42,651 bases of DNA from Planctomycetota bacterium (GTDB lineage: Bacteria; Planctomycetota; Planctomycetia; Pirellulales; Thermoguttaceae): assembly GCA_029550925.1 (NCBI GenBank), contig JAKPGL010000067.1, forward strand, positions 1 to 42,651, in the 5' to 3' direction. Positions 8,016 to 15,811 of the stretch are shown here, in pieces. The notes beneath the pieces were generated by a model. That model did no database searches. It saw only the letters and a list, made by a program, of their open reading frames with translations, and had not been told where the DNA came from. Position 1 is the first letter of the stretch, and each line of letters opens with the position of its first letter. A program made the translations under genes and the position numbers.

Positions 8016-9497
8016 TTACGGAGTCTTTGCAGAGGGACCGGGCTGTTTTTGTTCTGGCAGCAGGTTCGGAGGGGTCTTTTCCCGGAATGCCTTTACGACG
8101 GCTTGGGCCTTTTCTTTGGTGCTGATGTCCGGATACCGGATCGGTCCGAGGACGCCTTGGCGGGCCAGGATTTGGGCGCATTGGACTCGGCATTGGCCAG
8201 CCAGGTCGATGGTCTCAGCCAGCACCTGCACCGCAAACTGGGGCGAATGGAACCCCATCCCGTTGGATGCCGCCACGTAATCCCACCGAAGCTGGGCCTG
8301 CCGAACCAATCGGCGGACTTCCTGGAGTTGGTTTTCATCCGCCCCGGCCTGAACCGCAGCGGCGATGTCGAAATGGGCCTCCGCCAAGACCCGTTCGGCT
8401 CGGTCCCGGGCCGAGCGAACCCGATCCTGGATCCCTTCCACCCGATCCTGAATCTCCTTTTCGCTCCACCGATGGCACACCGCACAACTGTTGGCGATGT
8501 TCAGGAGCGGGCTTTGAACATGGTGGTCTGTGTACTTCTGACCGCCTTCGGTGCGGTACGGCATGTGGCAATCTGCACAGGAGACGTTCCGGTAAGCGTG
8601 GACGCCTGTCTGATAGAGTTCATAATCCGGATGCTGCATCTTGACCATTCGGGCGCCGCTGATCGCATGGGTCCAATCCGAAAATCCCTCCGGGCTGAGG
8701 CCGTCGTAGTAGGCTTCCATTTGGCCGGGTTCTAGGCCACGGTCCCAGGGGAAGGTCAGTTCATTCTCCGGCCCGAAATAATACTCTACATGGCATTGGG
8801 CGCAGACGAGGCTGCGCATCTGCTGATGGGAGATACTTTCCGGCTGGATGCCGCGTCGTTTTAAGGCTTGCAGAAGGGCAGGTCGGCTAATGCGAAGCTG
8901 CATGGTGGCCGGATCATGGCAGTCCAAGCAGCCGATCGGATGCACCATTTGCGGTTTGAGTTCGTGGAAGTTTTTAGCGTAGAAGGGCTTGGCGCCGGTC
9001 TCTAGATCGCCGCCGCCCAGCTCGGCCATCAGCCGGGGTACATCGGTACTTTTACACGTCCAACAGGTGGCCGGCGTTTTGGGCGTTATCCGCTGGGTGT
9101 GGAGAACATCCTCCACCGAATACACATGCCCCCGGGCCTGCTTGTAATCCAGACTAAAGGCCATCCCCGCAAATAGAATCACATTGGTCGGCGTTTCTTC
9201 CAAAAGGTCCCTGGGATAGCTGCCGCCGTAGCGGGTTCGGCTTTCCGTCTGGTGCATTTGCCGGTAGGCGTGGTATTGCCGGGGGTAATTGATCGCCCAT
9301 GCCTGGCTATCGCTCTGCCAGGCGGCAATGGGTTGAAGCTCTTGACGAACCTGCGCCTCCTGCCGACGCTCCAGGATCGACGCCGCCAATAGCCCAAGCA
9401 GAAACGTCCCAACGCCCAACAAAATCACCAATCCGCATCCGCACCACCGGGCCGACTTTCCTTCGCCAAACGGCCAACAACATTTCGGTTCACACAT
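8016..9497 (-). CDS. nrfA: Ammonia-forming cytochrome c nitrite reductase NrfA
   Basis: This 493-residue pentahaem enzyme reduces nitrite to ammonium in six electron steps outside the cytoplasmic membrane. The active-site haem is bound by the NrfA-specific CWTCK motif (145-149). The other four haem sites are CLDCH (190-194), CAQCH (232-236), CADCH (307-311) and CAVCH (338-342). Active-site Tyr (CHVEYY, 239/240) and His277 (DWTHAIS) are present, as is the KPQM calcium-site region. The start at 9497 is supported by GAGGAG eight bases upstream; a longer frame lacks this. Unusually, there is a membrane anchor (about residues 22-42) instead of a cleavable signal, preceded by a cysteine-rich segment (Cys 2, 6, 7, 19, 21). 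It follows nrfH by 74 bp, so the two form one unit. Confidence 0.93.
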   Translation of the reverse strand: MCEPKCCWPFGEGKSARWCGCGLVILLGVGTFLLGLLAASILERRQEAQVRQELQPIAAWQSDSQAWAINYPRQYHAYRQMHQTESRTRYGGSYPRDLLEETPTNVILFAGMAFSLDYKQARGHVYSVEDVLHTQRITPKTPATCWTCKSTDVPRLMAELGGGDLETGAKPFYAKNFHELKPQMVHPIGCLDCHDPATMQLRISRPALLQALKRRGIQPESISHQQMRSLVCAQCHVEYYFGPENELTFPWDRGLEPGQMEAYYDGLSPEGFSDWTHAISGARMVKMQHPDYELYQTGVHAYRNVSCADCHMPYRTEGGQKYTDHHVQSPLLNIANSCAVCHRWSEKEIQDRVEGIQDRVRSARDRAERVLAEAHFDIAAAVQAGADENQLQEVRRLVRQAQLRWDYVAASNGMGFHSPQFAVQVLAETIDLAGQCRVQCAQILARQGVLGPIRYPDISTKEKAQAVVKAFREKTPPNLLPEQKQPGPSAKTP

Positions 9498-9571
9498 CGG
9501 CGTAACTCCTCGAAACTCAATTCCCTGGACGATTCTTTCCGGACAGGTTTTGCAACGTCGATTTCCGGTAC

Positions 9572-10243
9572 TTACTGGGTTTGCGCAGGGGGAAGAACCT
9601 CTCCAGAACCGCCCCGGATAGGACGCTCGGAAGCGGTCGGCGTCTGGTTCCAACGGCGCAGCGGCGGCAGCCGGGGCCGAAACACATCCGGCGCAGCCGA
9701 CAAACTATGCACCCGTTCGTGCGGCGTATGCCGATGGCAATCCCAGCAAAAACGTTCTCCTTCCGCCGACGCCCGCAAAGACCCCGCTCCGCGTTCGGAA
9801 CAGGCAGCCCCGGAATACGACAAACAGAGTCCTTCCAGCAGGTTTTGATGGCACCGTCGGCAATTGGCCTGTACCACCGGTTTGGCGCGTTCGGAAAGGC
9901 GAATGACCTCCGGCTCCCACCGAAACGTAAAAATGCTGGCATGTCGCAGTCCGTCGGTCGCCTTGAACCAATAGCCTCGCAGCAAACTATCCTGCGGCAC
10001 ATGACAGTCGTTGCACCCGGCCAGGTGGGCGTGACTGCTATGTTGCCAGCTCAGATAGGCGTCGGTCATCACATGGCAGTTGATACAGGTCTCCGGGGCG
10101 TTGCTCAGATAGGAAGGGGCGCGGGAAAGGTGCATCACCAATCCACTCAAACCTAATAAGATTCCTCCGAACCCCAACACACCGAGGCATCTCGCCTTGG
10201 AAGAAGATACGATTTGCCCTAGAGACAGAAAAGCAGGGTGCAT
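9572..10243 (-). CDS. nrfH: Tetrahaem quinol dehydrogenase NrfH (NapC/NirT family)
   Basis: NrfH takes electrons from menaquinol and passes them to NrfA with which it forms a membrane complex. One N-terminal membrane span (about residues 19-38) precedes four c-type haem motifs: CINCH (53-57), CNDCH (77-81), CRRCH (128-132) and CWDCH (166-170). The order nrfH-nrfA is the usual one in bacteria that lack nrfB. The protein has about 223 residues and is longer than typical NrfH (roughly 150-180) because of a proline- and arginine-rich tail after the last haem. The ATG at 10243 has only a weak GGGCGGG upstream. A TTG at 10264 is the alternative start. Confidence 0.9.
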   Translation of the reverse strand: MHPAFLSLGQIVSSSKARCLGVLGFGGILLGLSGLVMHLSRAPSYLSNAPETCINCHVMTDAYLSWQHSSHAHLAGCNDCHVPQDSLLRGYWFKATDGLRHASIFTFRWEPEVIRLSERAKPVVQANCRRCHQNLLEGLCLSYSGAACSERGAGSLRASAEGERFCWDCHRHTPHERVHSLSAAPDVFRPRLPPLRRWNQTPTASERPIRGGSGEVLPPAQTQ

Positions 10244-10493
10244 AAGTATTTTTTGCCCGCCCAACTTAAGGAATCCCGTTTAGAAGAATTATAGCTTAAC
10301 TGGCCGGCTACTGGGAATCCCCATCTCAGGCCATGACGCCGATTGCGCGTTATCGCCTTCGACCTACAACCGGTTGCGATAGCATCAAGATGCCAACTTC
10401 AAGATATAGTGAGTCCCACAATGCAACCGGCTCCAGGTCATGTGTTGCCTTCCTCCAATCGTCGAGTAAGGCAACCCGGTTCGAGAGCAGAAA

Positions 10494-10526
10494 CAAAAAT
10501 AGCCTCTGCCATTCTGGAGAGGCTAT
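10494..10526 (-). terminator. Rho-independent terminator of the DUF1598 gene
   Basis: A 9-bp stem (10499-10507 with 10518-10526, ATAGCCTCT paired with AGAGGCTAT) is followed on the minus strand by TTTTTG. It lies about 260 bases after the DUF1598 stop with no gene between, so it probably ends that transcript. Confidence 0.45.
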
Positions 10527-10532
10527 GATGTG

Positions 10533-10663
10533 GTCATTCCCGCGAAAGCGGGAATCCAGAAAGGTCTCTCTTCCACCGCACCGGAGAAGCCGGCTAAGCC
10601 TCGCCCCCTAGGGGGGAAGAAGAGGCCAGGTGAGGAGTACCTGGATTCCTGCCGCAATGCCAA
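10533..10663. repeat. REP-like element with CATTCCCGCG hairpin
   Basis: An 8-bp stem with a GAAA loop (10536-10555) gives the well-known ATTCCCGC/GCGGGAAT hairpin. Its outer arm GCGGGAATCCAG (10548-10559) is matched in inverted form by CTGGATTCCTGC at 10641-10652, with one mismatch. The ends resemble those of the element at 13621-13731, but the interior is different, so it is at most a distant member of that family. Confidence 0.55.
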
Positions 10664-10782
10664 GAGACCTAACTAGGCCGGAATAACAAACGCTGGATTT
10701 GGTGGAGATATACTCCAACCTGAGAGCAAATGCTTGCGGGTCTTTGGAATTGCTCTTCGCGTCGGGAAGGAACCTCTGAGAG

Positions 10783-12177
10783 TTAATCCCACCACCATCG
10801 GCCTTGGGGGAGGCGGAGTTGGACTTCCTGGCGGGTCTTGGCGACTTCGCCCTTGTCGTCCGGGAGCAGATTGCGTTTTTCGAGGGCTTCCTGGGGTTCG
10901 ATGTGTACGCCGCCGCCGATGGGCGTCATGAGCCGGGCGCCTCGAACCACCGCCGAGACGGCAGGGGCCACTTTCTTAGGAGCAGGATACTTTTGGACGG
11001 CCAGCTTCGATTCATCGCCGAAGATTTCCATTTTCCAGCCCGCCTTCGTGTAGTAATCCTGCTGCTGGATGAAGGCGGCGGCCACGGTCATGTCGATCAG
11101 ATTGCGCAACTGGGCGAAGACCGGAGAACGTTCCGCCAGTTCGGGATATTTTTTGGTGAAGGTCGTGGTGAACATCTGACTTGCTCGACTGGCGGCCCCT
11201 GTCGTCTGCCGGGACCCTTCGGAGGTTACCAGTTCGTCTTCGCCGACCAGTTTGACGCCGTCGCCTTCCAGTTTCATAGCCAGGCCGTCTTCACTGACCC
11301 GGACGCACTGATAGTCCGGCACAAAGAACCACCGGAACAGGGCGTTGCGCGAAACCTGGCCCGGGTTGACCATCTGGACAAAACTGGCCATTTGCACGGG
11401 CGGCTCTTCCAGCCCGATGCCGATCAGCTTCATCCGATAGTCTGCCTCGACCAACACATGGGCGAAATGGGTCTCCGCCGGCACGCCGTTGATCGTAATG
11501 TCTTGCAGTCCCAGACTCTCTTGCAAGGAGGAAGCAATCTGATTGGCAATGGCCGGGGTGGGCGGACCGGGCAATTGACTGCCCATTTGCCGAAGCACCC
11601 GTTGCATGGCCGCCAAACCTTCCGGCGTCGGGTCAATCGAACAACTGATTACCGGATTCGATTTCTTTTTGTCCGGTCCGAACAGCCGCAGGGCCACCAC
11701 CAAATCTTCCAACTGGCACACGGGCCGCTGAGTGCTAATCCCTACGATCCGCCCCGCAGGGTCCTCCATCCAGCCTTCGGCCGGTCCGGCGATCACGATA
11801 TCCTTGGTCTCGGGATAGTAGAAAACATATTGGACTCGCAAAAGCCCAGCCAGATAGCGCATTTCGTCGGTGAGCACGCCTTGGCGGTCGGCCAATGCTT
11901 GCTCCAATCGGGTGAGCGAGATATATCGCCGTTTACTGAAGCGGGCAAGTTCGGCTGAAAGCGACGCCTTGGCCGCCGCTTGACGTTCACGCATTAACTG
12001 CCCCGTGGGATCAGAAACCACCTTTTTATGAAGCACTCCTTGGGCATCGACCACAACTCCGGCAGCCTGTTGGGCATATACCCAACTGGGATAGGTCCCT
12101 AAAACCGCCGCCAATCCCAACACGATTCCCCAACGCACTTTCACCAGTTGCGTTTGCATGAGCAAGTTCTCCGACAA
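10783..12177 (-). CDS. DUF1598 domain secreted protein, planctomycete-specific
   Basis: This protein of 464 residues has a signal peptide (hydrophobic stretch about 16-30, cleavage probably after VYAQ). It begins the mature part with GVVVDAQGVLHKK, and further on has YISLTRLEQAL and the segments typical of DUF1598, a family found almost only in planctomycetes and without known function. It is expected to be outside the cytoplasmic membrane. No enzyme motif is visible. A second ATG six codons in (MQTQL) may be the true start. It appears to be a single-gene transcript with a 405-bp upstream spacer and its own terminator. Confidence 0.72.
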   Translation of the reverse strand: MSENLLMQTQLVKVRWGIVLGLAAVLGTYPSWVYAQQAAGVVVDAQGVLHKKVVSDPTGQLMRERQAAAKASLSAELARFSKRRYISLTRLEQALADRQGVLTDEMRYLAGLLRVQYVFYYPETKDIVIAGPAEGWMEDPAGRIVGISTQRPVCQLEDLVVALRLFGPDKKKSNPVISCSIDPTPEGLAAMQRVLRQMGSQLPGPPTPAIANQIASSLQESLGLQDITINGVPAETHFAHVLVEADYRMKLIGIGLEEPPVQMASFVQMVNPGQVSRNALFRWFFVPDYQCVRVSEDGLAMKLEGDGVKLVGEDELVTSEGSRQTTGAASRASQMFTTTFTKKYPELAERSPVFAQLRNLIDMTVAAAFIQQQDYYTKAGWKMEIFGDESKLAVQKYPAPKKVAPAVSAVVRGARLMTPIGGGVHIEPQEALEKRNLLPDDKGEVAKTRQEVQLRLPQGRWWWD

Positions 12178-12582
12178 TGGAAACGAGTTTTTTTGAACAA
12201 GCTGATCGAGCCAGCCTAATCCCTACCGACTGGTCCTAAAAAACATCTCACGAAAAGAAACACGCCAACCACCCCTGAGCTGTGGGATGTCCTCCAATCA
12301 CGGGCAACACCACCCCAGCCCCTTATTTTTGATCATAATTAGGCAATTTAGGTAAAGCAAGCAGTTACGGTAAGATTTTCTTGGTTTCTTCGCGAACTTG
12401 GCCAATCGGATTCAGAATAGTCAATCCCCCATTTTTCCTAACCGATTTCTTTTCTCTATTTTTGCATTTTTCTGAGTACGTATCGGAAACGATTTTCAAA
12501 TAGGAGATTTTGCCTCTCCGGGGGTAATTTTATAATTCCTTCTGGGGGGCTGATATATACCAAATGGGTAGTTTAGGATTGT
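12178..12582. other. AT-rich intergenic region, likely DUF1598 promoter
   Basis: These 405 bases are clearly richer in A and T than the flanking genes and contain no credible reading frame. They must hold the promoter of the DUF1598 gene, which is read leftward, and the 3' end of the cdsA-like gene. No repeat or strong hairpin was seen. Confidence 0.5.
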
Positions 12583-13539
12583 CTATCCAGAAGTAAGCCA
12601 AGCGTAACTCAGATGGAAAAACACCGGGGCGGCAAAGCAGAGAGAATCGATCCGGTCCAGGACGCCCCCATGGCCTTCCACCAACGTACCATAGTCCTGG
12701 ACCCCTCGATCCCGTTTAATGGCCGACATCGTTAATCCCCCGGCAAAGCCTATCAGAGCAATCAGGCCGGACATTAGTCCTGCCAACCAATAGGGGAAAG
12801 GAGTGGCCCAGTAGAGGGCGGACCCCACTAAAGATGTGGAAAGCACCCCTCCCAAAAGGCCCTCCAAAGTCCGGCTGGGACTAATCGTCGGCGCCAGCAC
12901 ATGTTTCCAAGGCAATTGCGCCCAGGCATATTGGAGGACATCGCTCAGTTGGACCATCAGGACAAAGAAAAACAGCAACCGTTCCCGGAGGCTAGCTGCA
13001 CCGCTAGAGACTTTGTCCACTGGGAGACTCAAAAGGGCCGCCGCATAACTAAAACAATACACACATATTAAAAGCCCTATCTGGATTTTCGCTGTCCGTT
13101 CTAAGAAACGTTTTGGGTCGTCGGCCAAGGCGATTCGGGCCGAAATGAGTAAAAACGCATAGATCGGGATGAACGACACAAACCATGTGTACCATCCCAG
13201 CCCCACCAAAACAAACTGGACCGGAGTGGCTACAAAAAACACCCAGAATAACGCCCGATGGTCGCCGGGCCGGGTGGGCGTAAGCGTAATAAACTCTCGC
13301 AGCGCCCAAAATGAAATCAACCCGAACACCGCAATCGTAACCACCCGATGGATTAGGAAGGTGGCCGCCACAATCGATAGCAGCAGCCACCACGCCCGAA
13401 TCCGCCGCCAAAACGTCTCCAAAAGGGCCGGATTCAGTCCGGTCTCCGGGCGCCGTCGCAAGACGTGGGCTACCGCCGTGGCGGCGCCTAATACCACCAA
13501 AACGCCTAACACCAAAATCAACGTACGGGGGTCCGTCAC
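12583..13539 (-). CDS. cdsA: Phosphatidate cytidylyltransferase (CDP-diglyceride synthase)
   Basis: The protein makes CDP-diacylglycerol from CTP and phosphatidate, the branch point of phospholipid synthesis. It has about 318 residues with eight or so membrane spans. The CTP_transf_1 signature is complete near the C-terminus (SAIKRDRGVQDYG, then GHGGVLDRIDS), including the Asp residues that bind magnesium. I chose the GTG at 13539 because it puts DPRTLILVLGVLV at the N-terminus. The longer frame from the ATG at 13626 would encode a non-homologous Arg/Cys-rich segment that overlaps a dispersed repeat. No strong ribosome-binding site favours either. The acyltransferase gene upstream is functionally related (phosphatidate supply). 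A two-gene unit is plausible despite the 291-bp gap. Confidence 0.85.
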   Translation of the reverse strand: MTDPRTLILVLGVLVVLGAATAVAHVLRRRPETGLNPALLETFWRRIRAWWLLLSIVAATFLIHRVVTIAVFGLISFWALREFITLTPTRPGDHRALFWVFFVATPVQFVLVGLGWYTWFVSFIPIYAFLLISARIALADDPKRFLERTAKIQIGLLICVYCFSYAAALLSLPVDKVSSGAASLRERLLFFFVLMVQLSDVLQYAWAQLPWKHVLAPTISPSRTLEGLLGGVLSTSLVGSALYWATPFPYWLAGLMSGLIALIGFAGGLTMSAIKRDRGVQDYGTLVEGHGGVLDRIDSLCFAAPVFFHLSYAWLTSG

Positions 13540-13592
13540 GGTCGTTGTCCCATTTCTGAAGGGCGCTATATTTTGGGAGTTTTCTCCTCTGA

Positions 13593-13731
13593 GGTAACAT
13601 TTTAGCCGAATGCAGTACCTTGTCATTCCCGCGCAGGCGGGAATCTAGGCTTCTTGCAGCCGCTACTTGGGAGAAATAACAGCGTAGCCGCCTCATAGGA
13701 CCCTGGATTGAGAGCTTCCGCGGGAATGACA
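13593..13731 (-). repeat. Palindromic dispersed repeat, family B, copy 1
   Basis: A 139-bp unit matches, in reverse orientation, the unit at 28047-28185, which has the same length. Its 111-bp core (13621-13731) is bounded by 13-bp perfect inverted ends (TGTCATTCCCGCG and CGCGGGAATGACA). The adjoining 28 bp (GGTAACATTTTAGCCGAAT and on) are also shared with the other copy. An imperfect inverted copy of that flank occurs at 13772-13791. The unit lies in the spacer upstream of the cdsA-like gene. Confidence 0.75.
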
Positions 13732-13830
13732 ATTCCGGGCAATTTCCGCAATAAAATCAGCCTCCTCTCCATTTGGCTGAAATGTTACAGAACCAGAAAC
13801 CTACTTCGTTCGGCTGAAGTATTACCAGAA

Positions 13831-14445
13831 TTATAGGTCTTTCAGTCGCAATACGGCCTCCCGGGCGCGGCGGAGGAAATCGGCTTTGGGTTCGTCTTTT
13901 TCCAGCCAGATGGGCGGACCGAAAATGACCCGGCTTAACAGGGGCACGGGCAACACTTCGCCGCGGGGGAGAATCCGATTCATATTGTCGATATAGACAG
14001 GGACTGCTTCCAATTCGGGGCGTTTTTTCGCCAAATAGTATAATCCACTTTTGAACTCTTGCACTTCGCCGGTTGGGCTTCGGCCTCCTTCCGGAAACAC
14101 GATCAGAGAGTATTTATCCCCGATTTCCCGGATCATTACATCCACGGGGCTTTGGTGGACCTTGATTTCGGTCCGGTCGATCAGGATGGCGTTGAACACA
14201 TGACGGGCGAAATACTCCCGGATGCGGCCTGCGGTCCAATAGTCTTTGGCAGCCACCGGGCGGGTCATCGCCCGCACCTCCGGCGGCAGGGAGGCCCAAA
14301 TGACCAGGGCATCCAAATGGCTGGTATGATTGGCAAAGTAAATCCGCTGGCAAGTGTCCGGATGGCAATCGATCCAGCGGACACTCGCCCCGCTGAAAAA
14401 CTTCGCAAACAGGGCAAGTAGCGGCCCGGTAATCTTCAGAGCCAT
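13831..14445 (-). CDS. plsC: 1-acyl-sn-glycerol-3-phosphate acyltransferase (PlsC family)
   Basis: This 204-residue acyltransferase of the PlsC/LPLAT family transfers an acyl chain to lysophosphatidate, giving phosphatidate. The catalytic H-x4-D motif is NHTSHLD (His40, Asp45). The glycerol phosphate-binding block is FPEGGRSPTG (117-126). An N-terminal hydrophobic stretch probably attaches it to the membrane. The length is slightly short but all four conserved blocks are present. Its neighbour cdsA uses the product. Membership of the broader family, including ornithine-lipid or glycan acyltransferases, cannot be excluded because it also borders the polysaccharide locus. Confidence 0.85.
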   Translation of the reverse strand: MALKITGPLLALFAKFFSGASVRWIDCHPDTCQRIYFANHTSHLDALVIWASLPPEVRAMTRPVAAKDYWTAGRIREYFARHVFNAILIDRTEIKVHQSPVDVMIREIGDKYSLIVFPEGGRSPTGEVQEFKSGLYYLAKKRPELEAVPVYIDNMNRILPRGEVLPVPLLSRVIFGPPIWLEKDEPKADFLRRAREAVLRLKDL

Positions 14446-14590
14446 CCTCTCGGACGCCCTTTCCGCTTAAAATACTCCTGAAACTACAGATCCTGTTCCT
14501 ATAGAAACTTATCTTATCCCTCCACAGGCGGATGGAAAAGAGAGCGAACAGCCTCTCTTACCGAGATGGTTTTTTGTAGGGGGGGGCCTT

Positions 14591-15811
14591 TTACCGCAGC
14601 AGAGGTTGCCCAGGCGGAAGGGGGGCGTCTTGGGGTGGAAGGTCCATTCGACGTGCCTTTTGTTGGTAGAGGTCCCGCAAAAGGTTTTCGTAACCGGCTA
14701 CGGTTTGCTGAATGGAGCCGCGGCGGAGCACATGTTCTCGGGCCTTTTGGCCTATCTGGGCCGACTGTTCCGGCTGGGAGAGGAGCCAAAGGACCCTCTC
14801 GGCCATGCTCGCCGCATCCCCCGGGGGGACCAGAAAACCGGTCTGCCCCTCTTGGACGTTTTCCGGGATGCTGCCGACCTGGGTGGCAACCACCGGTTTG
14901 CCCGCGGCCATCGCCTCCAAAATGCTGATGGGATTGGCCTCCATGTGCGAACTGAGTACAAAGACATCGAGCAGAGAAAGCACCTCGGGCACATCGGGCC
15001 GATTGCCGGTGAAGATCACCCGGTCGGCCAGGCCCAGAGAGGCGGCCTGTTGTTCGAGCCACGCCCGACGCACTCCATCGCCGACGATCAAAAACACGGC
15101 GTCCGGCCTGGTTTGCCTTACCAGGCGGGCAGCCGATAGAAACAGTTCGTGGTTCTTCTCCGGTCGAAGGGCCGCCACAATGCCCACCACCGGTGCTCCG
15201 GAGGGGATTCCCAATTGCTCGGCCAGCGCCGCATTTTTGGGCTGAGGGCGGAATCGCTCCGTATCCACCCCATTGGGAATGACACAGATACGGTTCGGCG
15301 GGCAGCCTTCGTGCTCGGCTAGATATTGGGCATGGGAATGGGCTACTGCAATAAAGGCGTCGGTCAGCGGGGCCAATCGCCGATTGAGCCATTCCACCCG
15401 ATCCGGTAGGCCCGTCGAATGCAAGGCGGAGCAGATGACCGGCACACCGGCCAACCAGGCGGCCAGTCGGCCCCAAAACATCTTGTCCCCGCCGGTACCC
15501 ACGGTAACCACCGCATCGACCTGCCGACGGCGCATCAGACGCCGTAGTCGGGGCAGCACCCGCAGATCGTATTTATGGGCCAGCAACCCCGTAAAGGTAG
15601 GGATTTCCTTGGCCAGCACTTCGCCCAAAGGCCCCAGGTATTTCAGGCAGCACAGTTCTGGCCGGAATTGGCGGCGATTCATTCGTCGGACCAGTTCGAC
15701 CAGCAAGGTTTCCGCCCCGCCGACCGGCATACAGGTAATCACAAATAGGACCCGCAAAGGGTCCCGATCGTCCAGCGGCAACAGGGAACGTCGAAAAAAC
15801 GATCGTCTCAT
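14591..15811 (-). CDS. Family 4 type glycosyltransferase (GT-B fold)
   Basis: This 406-residue retaining glycosyltransferase has the GT-B fold with two Rossmann-like domains. The N-terminal domain has VLFVITCMPVGGAE (the GG acceptor loop, about 22-34). In the C-terminal domain are LRPEKN (215-220) and the E-x7-E nucleotide-sugar motif EANPISILE (Glu291 and Glu299), followed by GKPVVAT. It transfers a sugar from a nucleotide donor to a growing lipid-linked glycan on the cytoplasmic side of the membrane. Donor and acceptor are unknown. Its start overlaps the flippase stop by four bases (ATGA), so both are translated from one mRNA, and it is the last gene of the four-gene operon. Confidence 0.88.
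   Translation of the reverse strand: MRRSFFRRSLLPLDDRDPLRVLFVITCMPVGGAETLLVELVRRMNRRQFRPELCCLKYLGPLGEVLAKEIPTFTGLLAHKYDLRVLPRLRRLMRRRQVDAVVTVGTGGDKMFWGRLAAWLAGVPVICSALHSTGLPDRVEWLNRRLAPLTDAFIAVAHSHAQYLAEHEGCPPNRICVIPNGVDTERFRPQPKNAALAEQLGIPSGAPVVGIVAALRPEKNHELFLSAARLVRQTRPDAVFLIVGDGVRRAWLEQQAASLGLADRVIFTGNRPDVPEVLSLLDVFVLSSHMEANPISILEAMAAGKPVVATQVGSIPENVQEGQTGFLVPPGDAASMAERVLWLLSQPEQSAQIGQKAREHVLRRGSIQQTVAGYENLLRDLYQQKARRMDLPPQDAPLPPGQPLLR

Larger units (their letters stand above)
10265..10782. other. Intergenic stretch with hairpin and REP-like element
   Basis: These 518 bases between the DUF1598 gene and nrfH contain no convincing gene. They hold the terminator-like hairpin at 10494-10526 and the palindromic element at 10533-10663. 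The part near 10265-10330 is probably the nrfH promoter region, without boxes that can be named. Confidence 0.6.

Noticed and set aside
7950-8735. Plus-strand frame of 261 codons opposite nrfA
   Set aside because: It is antisense to haem-motif coding sequence. Its protein shows no domain or plausible composition.
10333-10611. Frame of 92 codons near the REP-like element
   Set aside because: It runs through the palindromic repeat and terminator hairpin, and its composition is not protein-like.
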